A stretch of DNA of 64,000 bases. Origin: Ignelater luminosus. Its lineage: Eukaryota; Arthropoda; Insecta; Coleoptera; Elateridae. Shown piece by piece: positions 48,167 to 61,125 of this stretch. Both the position numbers and the translations under genes were made by a program. Below the pieces are notes generated by a model. It saw only the letters and a program-made list of their open reading frames with translations. It did no database searches and had not been told where the DNA came from. The number at the start of each line of letters is the position of its first letter. Within the stretch, counting starts at the first letter, position 1. The stretch spans positions 121,257 to 185,256 of the forward strand of contig VTPC01090448.1 of assembly GCA_011009095.1 (NCBI GenBank), read 5' to 3'.

Positions 48167-49474
48167 CCGCAAGGCTTTTTTCATTAATTTTTAATAAATA
48201 AACGTGTAGATCAAAAGAGTGCTACTATTTAAAAAAATTAACAACAATTTTATAAATCAATTTATATTCTTTTTTTCTGTTCTATTTGACGTTGCTAAAA
48301 TACTATAATTGTTACAAACATTAATACCAAAATTTTAACTACGCCGAATTTCAACGGAACTAGAGTTACCGCTATTATTTATTAATTAAATGCCATTATC
48401 TCAAAATATTATGCGCAGTGATTAAAAAGGAATGATTTAATAGTCGTTTCAACCTTCTAAATTGTTAAATAATTTTTAACAAACAAAATTTCTCTGAATT
48501 GATTTTTGGTTGATGTTTTAACATTTTGGTATGCACTGCTTCAATTTCCCTCGAGCGATTAAATTTCTTTTTCCTATAGCTAACGATATACCAAGAATGA
48601 ATTATAAAAACTAATCTTTGAACTTTCTCATTCCCAATGGTTTAAAAATCCAATGTTTTCTTATGCCATTTAGTAATAATATAATCTATAGTGTATTGCT
48701 TTTGCCAATTAATTTATGAATACTTCAAGCTTATCATTTTCAACACTGCTTTTCCTTTCTCTGACATTTATTGGACTGCGTATTTTTTATATATAGCAGC
48801 TTGCTCCTTAACCCTCACATAATTAGTCAGCATCTCCCTTTTTGTGCATGTTGAATCTTTTTTAATTCGAAAAATTCCTTTTCAGGAAGATATTTTTAGG
48901 AGACAACTTTCATTTTATTCAATATAGTACATAAAAGAGACAGATACTTTTAAAAAGAAAAAATAAAAATGTAAACTGAATTTAATTTAAAAAAATCTAA
49001 AGTTGACTTTTGCTCCTATAAATTTTATTCTTTACAAAAGGGAAAGTAGCACATTTACCTCCAAGCTATTAGTACTTCATACCGAACTGAAACGCAAATG
49101 TGCTATTCAAAAGCCCTTTTGGTCTTAAGATTGGAAGCCTTCTGTATTCAACAAGTTTATTTGTGCGTATCCTTCCGGCTTTCCTAATTCAACATGCTTT
49201 TGCATGTGTTAACGAGGCACTAATTAATAAGTCAGTTTTGTGTAATTACAGCAGTTTCTACAAGAAAGCATGATAGCTCGCATTGATCACATATTGTTGC
49301 GGTTTCTGTTTGAAAATGTCATTCCTCGTGCGTCTTGTATGGCAAAGAATAATAGAGCTATAGAAAGCATTATTTGTAATGGGTGACAGTATTTTGTGTC
49401 ATCTTTGAAAATTCATCAATAAAACCTGTACTTTATGTCTCTTTTTTTATTGGGACAGGTCTAGTTGCTTATTA
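48167..49474. other. Gene-free stretch
   Basis: No frame, RNA or repeat recognised. Confidence 0.5.
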
Positions 49475-50413
49475 AGGCTTGTCCTATAAATAGGGAGACT
49501 CTATTAAAACACAGTTTTTCCATAAAAATCTTATTAACTTAATTTCTATTAATAGATTATTTTATTTATCACAATTACTAACATTAGATTTATATAGTAT
49601 TTGCTCCATCAACTTCTTGCTATTCAATTCTTCCCAAAATGCTTAAGGCTGTGCTCATAACCTCATTTCCATTACTTTTGATAACTTCTCCCACGATTAT
49701 TTCGAATATTCTTCGAGATCTACAAAGATTTTTCGGCGTAACAGTACGTTTTGAATATTTCTTTTTGCGTAGGGACCAAAATAGTCCGATAACCTTCACT
49801 TTAGGAACATTAAGATCACTTCCAAATTTTGATGTAAAAGTAATTTCGTGTTGTTGCAAGTAATAAGTAGCCTTTTTGGTATAATAAACAGTAGGCATGT
49901 CCGGTTGGAAAAGTACTTTGCGATTTTTATTCTTCCATCTAAAAGGACTAAATCTTTCCTTAACACATTTTTCAAATACTCTTCACCAGTCATGATTTCA
50001 TCCGTGATATAACATTTCCTAAGAATGTACTCGACTTTCTTAACGTTATTAGTAGTGCTCACAGACCATGGACGGTCAGAAATCTTTTTGTATTTTTCTC
50101 ATCTTAAAGTACCATCTCCTCGCATAACTTTGTATATGATTGATTTCGGAATTTACTTGTTTTAGAAGTAAAAAGAAGTTTTAAACTTATTGTGATTTGA
50201 AATATTCTTGTAGATTTGGATAATGTGCTTCGAAAGTGTTCCTCTTTCTTTCCGCGACATTTTGACAACTGCTGATTAGTAAGTCAATTATTGTCATATA
50301 CTATTAGTAGAAAGATTATTTAAAAAATTACACAGTGTAACTAGATTCTATGTCTTAAACCGATTATAACAATGTTAACCGAAAGTTAGTCTCCCTACTT
50401 ATTGGGCAAGCCT
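49475..50413 (-). mobile_element. Short Tc1/mariner-superfamily element with TIRs
   Basis: A 939-bp element. TA at 49473-49474 and 50414-50415 flank inverted repeats of about 26 bases (AGGCTTG..CC..ATAA..TAGGGAGACT with three or four differences). It carries a decayed transposase on -. It is shorter than a full mariner, so it has probably lost internal sequence. Confidence 0.82.
49620..50260 (-). pseudogene. IS630-Tc1-mariner-type transposase relic
   Basis: The start is ATG 50260 (MSRKERGTLSKHIIQIYKN). Next readable is RPWSVSTTNNVKK (about 50070), then TDEIMTGEEYLKNVLRKDL. In another frame LNVPKVKVIGLFWSLRKKKY (about 49820) corresponds to the block N-x-P-x-x-R-P-I-E-x-F-W that holds the third catalytic acidic residue; here Gly-Leu stands in place of Glu, so the site is lost. 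TPKNLCRSRRIFEIIVGEVI closes the domain. The HTH region is mostly gone. The family could be one of the DDxD/DDxE Tc1/mariner groups with ants and bugs as common hosts; I cannot decide which. Confidence 0.65.
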
Positions 50414-50509
50414 TATTTTGAAAGCCTTAACAAAGGGGATTCTGAAAATGTTTCAATATGATGCCTAATATTCCTTAAACAAAAGTTTTTTGAGCTAATT
50501 ATAGAATAC

Positions 50510-52215
50510 GGATGAGAGAAGAAATTTTAAACTTAAACAAACGCAAGGAAATAGAAGACCTTAACAACAGACATGACACGTCTAACGTACACAGAAGATT
50601 AAAGAAACTACTGGCACACATAAGAAACGAGTGCCAGATACCATCAAGACGAATGATGGCGAACTAGTGATAGAAATAGAGAAAGAACTCTGCGTGTGGC
50701 AAAAATATATTGAAAAGTTATTTAAAAACACAGAAAAACCGCAAAGGGAATACTTCCCTGAAAGAGAAAGGCCCGAAATAACGCAATCAGAAGTTAAATA
50801 TGCCATCTTGGTCCGATTGAGATTCCTGTAGAACTTCTAAAGGTTATGTAAGAAATTTAAATCCTATTTCTAATGGCATTTTTCAACAAGATTTATGATA
50901 CAGAAGTTATTGCAGATGAATACTTAGTATCAACATTTGTGACCTTACCTAAAAAGTCTCATCCCCTGAATTGCGATGACTTTGGAGCGATTAGCCTCAT
51001 GAGCCACATCTTGAAGGTTTTCTTAAAAATCATTCACGTGCGAATTAATAGAAAATGTGAGACAAATATGAGTGACAGTTAGTTTGGGTTCCACAATGGT
51101 CTTGGTACACGAGACTCTGTTTGCCGTTCAGGTACTCTTTCAGCGTTGTAGGGATGTCAATTGTGACGTATTTGCCTGTTTTGTGGATTATAAAACGGCC
51201 AACACGATGAAATGATAACAACGTTGAAAGAAGCAAGTATCGACTCAAAGGACATCAGAATTATTACTAATTTGTACTGGGGGCAAAAAGGAACAGTACG
51301 AGTGAGCAATCAACTCATATGACCCGTAGTGATCCAACAGGGAGTTAGGCAGGGCTGTGTGCCGTCACCTATACTATTTAGTCTCTATGCAGAACATATC
51401 TTTAGAGATGTCTTGAGAGGAGTTACAATTGGTATTAAGGTAAATAACGAAGTGATCAATAATATAAGTTACGCTGACAATACGGTACTGTTAACAGATA
51501 CCTTTGGCGATCTCCAACAGCTGCTGGACACTGTCAATGCAAAGAGTTCGACCTAGAGGTGAATGCTAAAAAGACAAAATTCATGGTAGTCAGTAAAACA
51601 CTACAACAAACAAATGATCTCACGGTTAACGCCTAAACAATTGAACGTGTCAAAAAATTTGTATACCTAGCTACTGTAATGTCAGAGACTTGGGATCACT
51701 CCATTAAGATTAAAAACTGTATTGAAAGAACCAGAGATGCCTTAATTAAAATGAAACCTTTCTTGTCCAATACAGATCTGAGTATCGAGAAAAAGATTGA
51801 TAAAGCTACGTATTCTCCGTGCTCTTGTACGGAGTAGCGAGTTGGACCATGTCGAAGAATACTGAACACCGAATTAGAGCTTTTTAACTGTGAGTATTTC
51901 GTAGAATTCTTTGAATTCCTTGGGTTGATCACATCACTAGCATTGAAGTACTCAGAAGAATGAAATTTCAACCTGAGTTAATGACGGCAGTTAAGAGACG
52001 GAAACTTGAATACCTTGGACACATGATGAGAAATGGAGAAAAATATCGTCTTCTACAAAATATCAAACAGAGAAAGGCTGAAGCACAAAGAGATCATGGC
52101 AGAAAAAGAATTTCGTAGCTGGTAAATCTACGCCAATGGTTTGGAGTTACCTTGGTAGGATTGTTCCGCTGTGCAGGAAACAAAGTAAGCATCGCCAACA
52201 TGCGGCACGGATAAG
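50510..52215 (+). pseudogene. RTE-type reverse transcriptase relic
   Basis: The readable blocks in order are TNDGELVIEIEKELCVWQKY (about 50655), YLVSTFVTLPKKSHPLNCDD (about 50920), FGAISLMSHILKVFLKIIH, QQGVRQGCVPSPILFSLYAE (about 51330), NEVINNISYADNTVLLTD with YADN instead of YADD at 51470-51481, VNAKKTKFMVVSKTLQQTND (about 51560) and RRKLEYLGHMMRNGEKYRLL (about 52000). These resemble the 'HmRTE'-type endonuclease-RT proteins of insects. The catalytic Asp change, several stops and frameshifts show it is inactive. Confidence 0.82.
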
Positions 52216-52241
52216 GCAGAGAAAGAAGAAGAAGAAGATAG
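50510..52241 (+). mobile_element. Decayed RTE-type LINE with (GAA)n tail
   Basis: Read on +. The endonuclease is absent; it begins in the linker (about 50515) and continues through the RT to a C-terminal LEYLGHMMRNGEKYRLLQN block, ending in a GAA-rich microsatellite at about 52218-52241, a typical RTE tail. It is 5'-truncated. Confidence 0.82.
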
Positions 52242-55200
52242 AATAACAATGTCAACTACATATTATTGTAATAACAGTATATCTGTTGCATAGTTTACGT
52301 AGATACTTTCTAGGTTGTTTGATCTCAAGTGAGCTTCAAGATCCAAAATATACATATAATGCAAAGAGGAGAAGATTCCCTTTCTAAAACACCATGCAAT
52401 ATATTGATAGCCCTAGAAAGCTCGCTATTTATACTAATCTGAAATAAAACTTGATTGCAAATTTTGCTTGGCAAACGGATATTTCTACCACTTACTCCAA
52501 AACAAAATAATTTATCACAAAGTTTATGATCATAGCCTTTTACCCAGATTTGCGATCTAAAATTAATAATAAATGTTAAAAGCATAGTTATAACTTTAAC
52601 CAGTGCATTTCTACTGTAATCGTTCATGTCATCTCAAATTGATTGAATAAATTTTTTAGGTGGGATACCCTTGGAGGACGAGAACGTTTCAGTTGCTCAT
52701 TAATAATTTAATTTCAAGTTTTACAACTAAATTTAATTCCGACGAATTTATGGTGGAATCTAAATGTGGGTAGCGAACACCAAGAAACAGTCGATTATAT
52801 AAAAGTTTTGTGCCCATCCTATTTTAAAGTGTTAAAATTCAGCCTGATCAGTGATTAGAAATGCTCTCCAGCTTCTATTCAATTTTTTTCTCCAACTGTA
52901 TTCTATCTTTGTAAACTTTGTTTGTGCATAATTTAATACTGATTCATCAAAGTTTCTTACTGTTTCGTTCATTTCAGGGCCATACAGCTTACATGCTAAA
53001 GAGGCTGTTAGCAAATCAACAAAAATAGCAGGTAGAATCAAAACTATCGTGAAAAAAAACAAAATTCAAAACCTGGGACGCAAAGCTCAAGTTATTTAAG
53101 TCAATTCCTATTTTCTTTCCCTTAGTTAGATTAAAAATCTGGGCAGCAAATTACATAAATAGACTACAAAGGATGAAACTAATTTTTCTTAGTGTATATT
53201 TGGATTTTGAGTAACCACACCAAACTATTTGGTCAGTAGACAAACAGGTCAAAGCAATGCAGATCTACTGGTAATCAAAAATACGCTAAACCTAAAAAGA
53301 ATATGAAAAACTGCATTACGATAAACTTCTGCAATTAAAAGATGCCGAATCGACCACTGCCGAATCGAAGCGCAATTTTAGACTATTTTGTTGAAAGCTC
53401 TTATTGAATTTGAGAGTAATAAAACCTTATAAAAAAAAGAACTACCTTATATTTTATGTTCCCATAAAGAATATCTATATAAAGTGGATACGGAGAAAAC
53501 TGTAACTCTAAATGCAACACCGACCAACAATCTTTCCTTTAAAATTCCTTAAGTAATTGTGCAGACAGCAAGCAATGAACACTGCAATATCTTTTATGGT
53601 TTTCGGCACAAATTCAATAAAGAGAAAGTCTGTTCCATCCGTAATTTATAATACACAGGTGATACTCTTCGGCGTTTCTTATTAGCTGACAAATTTACAA
53701 TGAACCTAAGAAACGATTTCTGGCCAAATACTTAAAAGCAGCCCATCAAAAAGAATCAACTGGCAAATGTTACCAAACACACTATTTAATTTCTAAAGTT
53801 AGACATTGTTTTACTTATGTATTTTACTATGGCATGCAATTAATTATCAGTTTTACACAAATTCTTTAGAAATCCTGTTAAATAACATTACTTATTATTT
53901 AGATTTAATTTATTGCTGAATTCTCTTCTGCGTCTAAAGTTATAAAAAGCCAGTTTTATTTGTTCACCGAAAAAATTAAATAAAAACAATTATTTTTCTC
54001 ACTCTCATATGCTTCCACAAAGAGTTGCCGGTATCTTACAATCTCAATAGGTAGGCTGTAAAGTTTATAATCATTGGCAAGTTTTCACTGCTATCATTAC
54101 AAATAAACTCTTGTGTAATACACGTTTGATTTTCCATCCTAGAGGTTGTTAAGAATTCTACTATTTTCGGGTCTGTAAGTGCAATTCAAACGGACCAAAA
54201 GTTAGGAGTTTGTCATTGGAAAAGGCTTGAGATTGAGTACTAACTTGTTAAGGTCATTGACAATTTTGTAATTTTTTGCTTTATTGATCTTTTAGATGGA
54301 TTTGACAAACACTTTTAAATATTTCTTGAATTCAATTTATTTAATTTATTGATCTTGCCTACAATTTAAATGAAAATAAACCATAACACTTTTTATTTGA
54401 TACCTGTATCTTAATATTATCTTTATCAGTATTTAATGACAGGCAATTTACTTGTTTAATTAAAGAAAATCTAATTGGAAGTAATGTTTAATTGGTTGTT
54501 TATTTGATCCTATATAACCTTTTTAAAAATATTAAAATGTTTCTTTCTGATGCGCTCTTTATCAGAAACTTCCTCTTGTAACAGTATTTAACAAACGTAA
54601 TTTCTAATTTAAAGGTTACTCACCAAATAACTTCAATGCTTATTAGAAACAATCCGGCTAATGATGACTCATCTCATTTTAGATACAATGTTGAGCGCCA
54701 GAGGCTTTCTTTCAAGTGGGACAAAGTCTCAAAACCCAAGCAGACGGGGTGTTTACCAATAAGATATGAAACATAAAAAAATGATATACAGTTTTAGTCA
54801 ATCGATATGTTTATCATTAATACACAAACAACATAAAAACAAATAAAAAGAGAAGGCCACTCTTCAACACGAGTGAAAAACCTTTTAAATTTTAAATAAT
54901 CCTCGCTAAATAGAGATGACGTCATTCTAGTTTAATTATTAACTAGGTTAACAAACAAATAAACATCAATAATAGCAACTTAGTTATCAATAAACAAATG
55001 GATATCCACAATATTGAATATATTTAATTGTTAAAACAAGTGGATTGTAGCCATAACCACTAATTCATCAAAAAAAAAACCCAAAACAACAAAAGTTTTA
55101 CCTTGTCGTATGAACAATTTTTAAAAAATAAACGTTGAAACATAACACAATTTAACTCACAGATATGTATGTATGCACTTCCTGGCTTTATCACATTCCC

Positions 55201-56573
55201 GTGATGATCTACATTCAATGCTGGTTGCTAGATTTTATTTGTTGGTCCAGTACCATTGAATTTGTGAGGTTATGAATATTACCTCTGTTGAATTTCTAGC
55301 TCAAATTAATAGGAAATTCAAATTATTCTGGTTTTTCTAATGGTAACGACAGGATCTTCACTTGAAGCCACTTCGAGAACCATTCGTGGACCCACCCCTA
55401 TAACAAATGCATTTGGGGAACTATTCAAGGATCTTCGTTTTTCTAGGTCATAAACAACCATAATAGAAGACGAAAGCTAAAATCAAATTTCACTACACTT
55501 GAAAAATTTAGCTAGCATAATATTTATCCAGACTCCGCTGAAGAAATCTAATTCTCATTGCAAAATTATTACCGCGAATATTGCAACCGACCTGTTGATT
55601 TTGCAACTTCTTTCACAATCCTTTGTCTTGGAAGAAAACGGAAGAACCACGCCTAAGAAGAGTGTCCGTCCATCCGCAAAATTTTAAAATGTGAACTCAC
55701 TAATATTATACAAATTTAACTGGAGAGAAAGTCAATGATCTAGGATCAATGTTTCGCTTTTTTAAATTAAATTAGTATTTCTAAAGAATTATCAAACACA
55801 AATAAAGTTTTTATACGGGAGAATAACAAATTGAACTGTTTAAGGATACTTCATTAGGGAATTCCCCGAAGACAATAAAATTCGCATTTTCCTACAAACG
55901 ATGATTTTAAATAAGGAAAACTTAAAAATATAAAATTCCTAATTAAATTTAATCAATGAACAAATCAAATTTTGAATTCAACAATAAATTATGGAAATTA
56001 CGTTAAATAAGTGGAGAGTATGCATCCACATTATTTTGCGACATTTTTGTACCAACTTAGAATAATGATATATTGGCAGGATTTTAGAAAATTTAAATAA
56101 TCTTATGACGACGTTACACTCTCTGCTAGTTTTATCTGACCCTGCTGAAAAAAGCTTTTGCGTTTCATTGTCAAGGTAGTAAACTTTCTAGGCTCACCTA
56201 GGATCTTTTCAGATCTGAAAGGAAACTTTAATTCTAAATTTCAGTTAGCAGCTTGAAGATTCAAGAAGAGGAACACTTGGTCTGCTTGGCCTGAAAAGAC
56301 ATTTTGAAGAAACAACAAAGCAGTTTCACGTAGATACGCAGGCAGCATCACCGCCTACATATAGACAATGCAAAACACGATAAACACGCAAATCCTGTAA
56401 GAGTAATTAACCTATGCACGGTAGCCCCAATATATCACACAGCAGTCGTCGGCGTTGTGAAACGGAAAGAGTGGGTTATCCAATCTATTACCATGGTTTG
56501 AAAATTACTGATTGGCGTGGAATGGAGGTAAACGTAATCTAATGGAAGGTAAAGGTGGTGTTATGGCTAAGTA
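52242..56573. other. Gene-free stretch
   Basis: No confident gene. A 76-codon - frame at 52832-53062 has a hydrophobic start and a polar remainder and is discussed as a low-confidence observation. Other frames have no features. Confidence 0.45.
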
Positions 56574-57838
56574 CCAGGTGTATACCTATGAAATGAGACT
56601 TTCAGCTATTAGACCACAGATGTCGCTAGGAGTATTTTTAAACTGTCCCAAATGTCTTATTTTTTTCGTCTGTCATCTGTCAACATATTCAATTCATTGT
56701 TTGTGATGTTTCATACAACAACGCATTTTTTTCGCTCTTAAAAATGTCGAATTTCGTGCCTTCAAACTACGGACATCGTTGATTTTCTGTTATCAATTGA
56801 AGAAAAACGCTTCTCAAGCTCATCAAATGCTTATAGAAGCTTACGGTGGACATGCTCTAAGCAGAGCACAGTGCTTCAGGTGGTTTGAAAAATTCCGAAG
56901 TGGTGATTTTAGCGTGGAGAACGAGGAACGTGGCCGGCCACCGAAAAAGTTTGAGGACACCGAATTGCAAGCATTGTTGAATGAAGATGATGGCCAAACG
57001 CAAGAAATGATGGCAGAACAGTTGGGAGTGACCCAAAAAACCATTTGCAAACGTTTGAAAGACATGGGCATGATTTTAAAGATCGGAAGATGGGTGCCGC
57101 ATGAACTGACTGAAAGGCAGCAAGAGAACCGAAAAACCACTTGTGAAATGCTGCTCTCCCGGTTCAAAAGGAAGTCTTTTTTTGCATCGAATCGTTACGG
57201 GTGTATTTCTCCAATCCCAAGCGTAAACGATCGTATGGTCCGCCCGGCCACAAGCCAAAATCAACGGCCAAACCAAATCGCTTCGGCCGCAAGGCAATGC
57301 TGTGTGTTTTCTGGGATCAGCACGGTATGATTTGGTACGAGCTATTAAAACCAGGTGAAACAGTTGACGGTGCACGCTACCAACGACAATTGGCCGATTT
57401 GAACAGCGCTATACACCGAAAACGCCCAGAATATGCCGATCGGCGTCACAAAGTAATTTTTCTTGATGACAATGCACCACCACATCGAACAAGAGCGACC
57501 CGGGAATTGGTGGAGACGTACGATTGGGAACCGCTGGTGCATGCGGCTTACTCACCAGACTTGGCGCCTTCCGATTATCATTTGTTTGCATCGATGGGCC
57601 ACGCACTTTCCGAGTAGCGCTTCAATTCTCACGAAGAAGCCAAAAAATGGCTCGATGATTGGTTTGCGGCCAAAGACGGCCAATTTTTTTGGCGCGGCAT
57701 TCACAAATTGCCTGAGAGATGGGTAAAATGTGTCGCTAGCGATGGCTATTATTTTGAAGATTAAATTTGTAACCATTTTTTGTTAATAAACGTTTAAAAC
57801 TGAAAAAAAAGGTCTCATTTCATAGGTATACACCTATG
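56574..57838 (+). mobile_element. Mos1-like mariner (mauritiana group)
   Basis: An element of about 1.26 kb. Inverted repeats of about 28 bases share GGTGTATACCTATGAAATGA near both ends, and TA precedes the left end. On the right the last few bases have slipped (CACCTATGTA), so the exact boundary is 57834 or 57838. The transposase is on +. Confidence 0.85.
56744..57764 (+). pseudogene. Mos1-like mariner transposase, several breaks
   Basis: The ATG at 56744 gives MSNFVPSNYGHR then a stop, through an early frameshift. The next frame (from about 56779) reads NASQAHQMLIEAYGGHALS, CFRWFEKFRSGDFSVENEE (first HTH and linker), then TQEMMAEQLGVTQKTICKRL (second HTH) and WVPHELTERQQENR. After a frameshift in a T run (about 57177) the T-G-D-E-K-W block with the first catalytic Asp is deleted; YFSNPKRKRSYGPPGHKP resumes. 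VIFLDDNAPPHRTRATREL (second Asp) and YSPDLAPSDYHLFASMGH (third Asp) are kept. A TAG at 57615-57617 replaces a Gln-type codon, and the frame continues to WVKCVASDGYYFED and the stop at 57764. Confidence 0.88.
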
Positions 57839-60774
57839 TAGGTATTTTCAAAGTTGGGTGCAACGCTTAGGTTACCGTTGTATTGGTTAGTCGCACTGAG
57901 ATTTTCCTAAAACATTGTATCAAGTCTCAGATATGATTTTCCTGAAATGCTTAAAGGATTGGCAAAAAAGCATGAGGAGTAGAATTTCTATTTGTGCTAC
58001 CAGTTTCTAACGTTAAGCAAACTGAGTAATTTGATTACGTTTTGATATAAGAACGCTAATGGTTCACCTAGGGAATATCGTTTTAATATTTCTGCTGTTC
58101 CTTAAAGAGTTGGTATTGTAGAGAGACATAGTCACTTTTTCTAGCCATAGATGGTGTTTTCAGAACAAGAACGAGGGGTAAGGAGAAAATTCTATACTCA
58201 ACAGAACAGAAAGAAACAGGAAAACGCAAACAAATGGCGAAACAGCAGTCAATTTCAATGAGATTATGACTCTTTGTTTGCAGGATTCAAATTGCGAATA
58301 TCAAAACTAGGCAATGCACATACTCTCTAATTGTTGGTGCTCCTTGGCTAGTATGAGTGTATCTGGTAGGAAACGAAATAAAATCATAGTGTTCAGTATA
58401 TGCAAAAGTAATAAGTAATAGTTAGTTTCAATCTCAGAGAGTACAGCATAATATCTTTTTTGACTATTGAAATATGAGCAAGTAGAGATTAGCAGGTAGC
58501 AAGCAGACGAGGAAGTTTAAATGTAACAAAACGCTTATTCAGTTTTCAAAGCAGAATGTGTCTTGGTCTTGAAAAACAAACCCGTTGGGTGTGATCTGGT
58601 AGCAGAGACTGACGCTTAATTTTTTTAAAATTACATGCTGAAAGGGCTGAGAAAATTATTAAGTATATTGGAATAGCGAACGTAACTGTAGAGATGAGTA
58701 TGGTTCTACATTAATCTTAGAAACTATAAAATGGTTTGATCTACATTGTAGATGTTACATCTAGTAACCAAGTTACATCTTGTATTTTTACATTATGCAA
58801 AGTAATTCTTTACAAGATTTCTTAATTTATTTACCCATTTAAAACCGTTTACAGCTTTCAAGCAAAAGTATGAGGACTACAATTTTTGTCCCCTTTTCCA
58901 TTAACGCTGCGTTAACACTTGTTAATGTTTAGACACCGTGTTTATTACACCGTCGTAAAAAATAAGCTCGTAGGAAATAATTCAGCCTGGAAAAGGTTAC
59001 AAGAACACGCATCGCTTGGCTGTTCTCATCTCATTTAAATTATATTTTATTGTACTAGCTTCATAACTAAATTGCATATATCTGCATTTTACTTTATGCG
59101 TTAATGTCAGGATATTTCCCTTTCCCGGTTAAATTGAGTGCATTTGCTTTTACCTCTGTTTTACATAATTTCATTTACGACTTAGGGAGAAGTAGCGGCA
59201 TTAGTATTTACAGAGCGATTACGTACCGCTTTAGGTTTAGAACTCCGATAACGTCCCGATCTTCTGTGTTGACCTTAAATGATGATTATAGCAGTAATTA
59301 GATTTTTAATTCAGTTAATGGAAGTAAAACGGATTAAAAGTTACCGATTTCCCAAAGACAATCAATTTAATTAAGGAAAATTTTAAGCCCTGTTGGAAAA
59401 CAGTCGAGTTCACACTAGGAAAGTGTGATACTTCACATCTCCGGCGGCGTACTGAATTTCAGTCTATAATCGTTTCAGCAGTTTTGAAGCGGAAATTAAC
59501 AGCACACCCTAATACTTCCCGTACGATAATTTGTTCTTCGTTGCTTATTAATTTATTCAGCCAAGTAACCCTTTATAACAATTTGCTTAGAACTAAGGAA
59601 GCCCTAAAGGTGTTAAGAATCGATTACGAAGTACTAACATCGCTAGCTAGTTTGAATTTTACGAGAGATAGTATGTATAGAATTTTCTATGAATAGTTTC
59701 AGAAAATGTATCTCTAATTTAGTAAATTCAGCTTAATCCGATAATATTCAAATTAAAGAGAACATGAAAGCTAAACTGTTTTATAGTATCCAAATTGTAC
59801 ATGTGAATTCAACTGAAAATGCAAATAAAGCCGATTTTATGCATGGATTTCCAGAATTTACATTAATAGTTTATTATACCAAATTACAGTTGAAATATAG
59901 ATAAATATACATATATGTATGGTACGTGTTTACATATGTATTATAATCATAATTGCAAATAAACCGAAGAATAAACCACCTATTATAAACAAAACTGCTC
60001 AATTGTTAAGGTAATATGAAATTTGTATGTAAGTTAATGTCAAACGTTTTTCTAAAAGTATTTTAAGGTATTTGAAGTTGATTTCTTTTTTCCAATAAAA
60101 CAAAAAATTTAAGTTTCTAATGATCAGCATACTTTCGATTGGCAGTCTCTTGATAAATTAAACTTGGCAACTGAAATTGTTCTAAACAGCATAAGAAAAC
60201 AAAAAAGAAGATAGCATTCTAATATCGCTGCTGAGGTAATGTCCGAAATACATTGAGGATAAAAATTACTCTTCTCAAAAATCCAAAAAGTATGACAACG
60301 TAGAAGATACGGTATTAAATTGTGCTGGTCGCTCTTTATTATTCTCTATATACCTTAGAACATTTTTCACCGGTGATACTTGTGTTGTTCAAGTCTTGAC
60401 CATCAACAGAAATCTAATTAATAAAATTACAATAGAAATTGGCATCTCAAGAGAAGAAACATCTTATTACAAACGCTTGCTTACCTTACATGCAGATATT
60501 TGTATCTGCAAAATTCAGATAAAATAATCGTAATGTAATAGTCAAAAAAATTTAAAATATAAAGGTTTCATCGATGTATCCTAATCCTAGTAGCTATGGT
60601 AGTAATTAAGTATGCTGAGGCCCTTACACACACTTTTTGTATTTTTCTTTCTCTCTTCTTGCAAATCTAAAAAGCTCTTTGTAAGTGGCTTATTATAAAT
60701 CACAGAAAAACTGAATTTCAATATTGAATGTAATAAAATGGTTAAGATGTTTGCAAAAAATCAAAATGAGCAAT
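57839..60774. other. Gene-free stretch
   Basis: No gene recognised. GTTACATCT occurs twice around 58750-58780 within a short imperfect palindrome. Confidence 0.5.
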
Positions 60775-61125
60775 CCTTTTAGTAAATAACAGCCAAGTAA
60801 CAGCTTCTTCTTTGCGACTCCCACTTCAGAACTTTGAGAATTCTACAATCTTCCCCAATTTTCATCAGACGAGCCTTCTTTTAGCAAAACCAAGTCGTTG
60901 CTTTTGATTTGGATTGGTGGCTTTGTGCCTTTTTTCTTTGTTACAGACTTGATAAATATTATGTACTCTATCTGAACCAAAATTGTCTTAAAAGCTCATT
61001 TTCTGCTGCATTCACAGTACTTGTGTCCAAAAACTGACATAGACTCCTTCAAAGGTTAACACAACTTTCGCACCAATCACTTTTTAGATGTTGTTTGATT
61101 GTTTTGATTACTGCTTAAAAGAACA
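60775..61125 (-). pseudogene. BEL/Pao LTR-retrotransposon integrase C-terminal relic
   Basis: Read on -. AVIKTIKQHLKK (about 61110-61080) followed, after one frameshift, by VIGAKVVLTFEGVYVSF corresponds to the end of the integrase core helix and the following T-x-E segment of BEL/Pao integrases. About 60 codons on, in another frame, PPIQIKSNDLVLLKEGSSDENW with a stop soon after matches the small barrel domain (G-D-L-V-L-L-K-E..W-x-x-G-R-I). The rest of pol, and any LTRs, were not found. The sequence is a dead fragment; Gypsy-type integrase is the alternative. Confidence 0.62.

Noticed and set aside
57076-57776. Several overlapping frames on - opposite the Mos1-like transposase
   Set aside because: The + strand frames carry all mariner motifs; these are shadows in a locally GC-richer coding relic.
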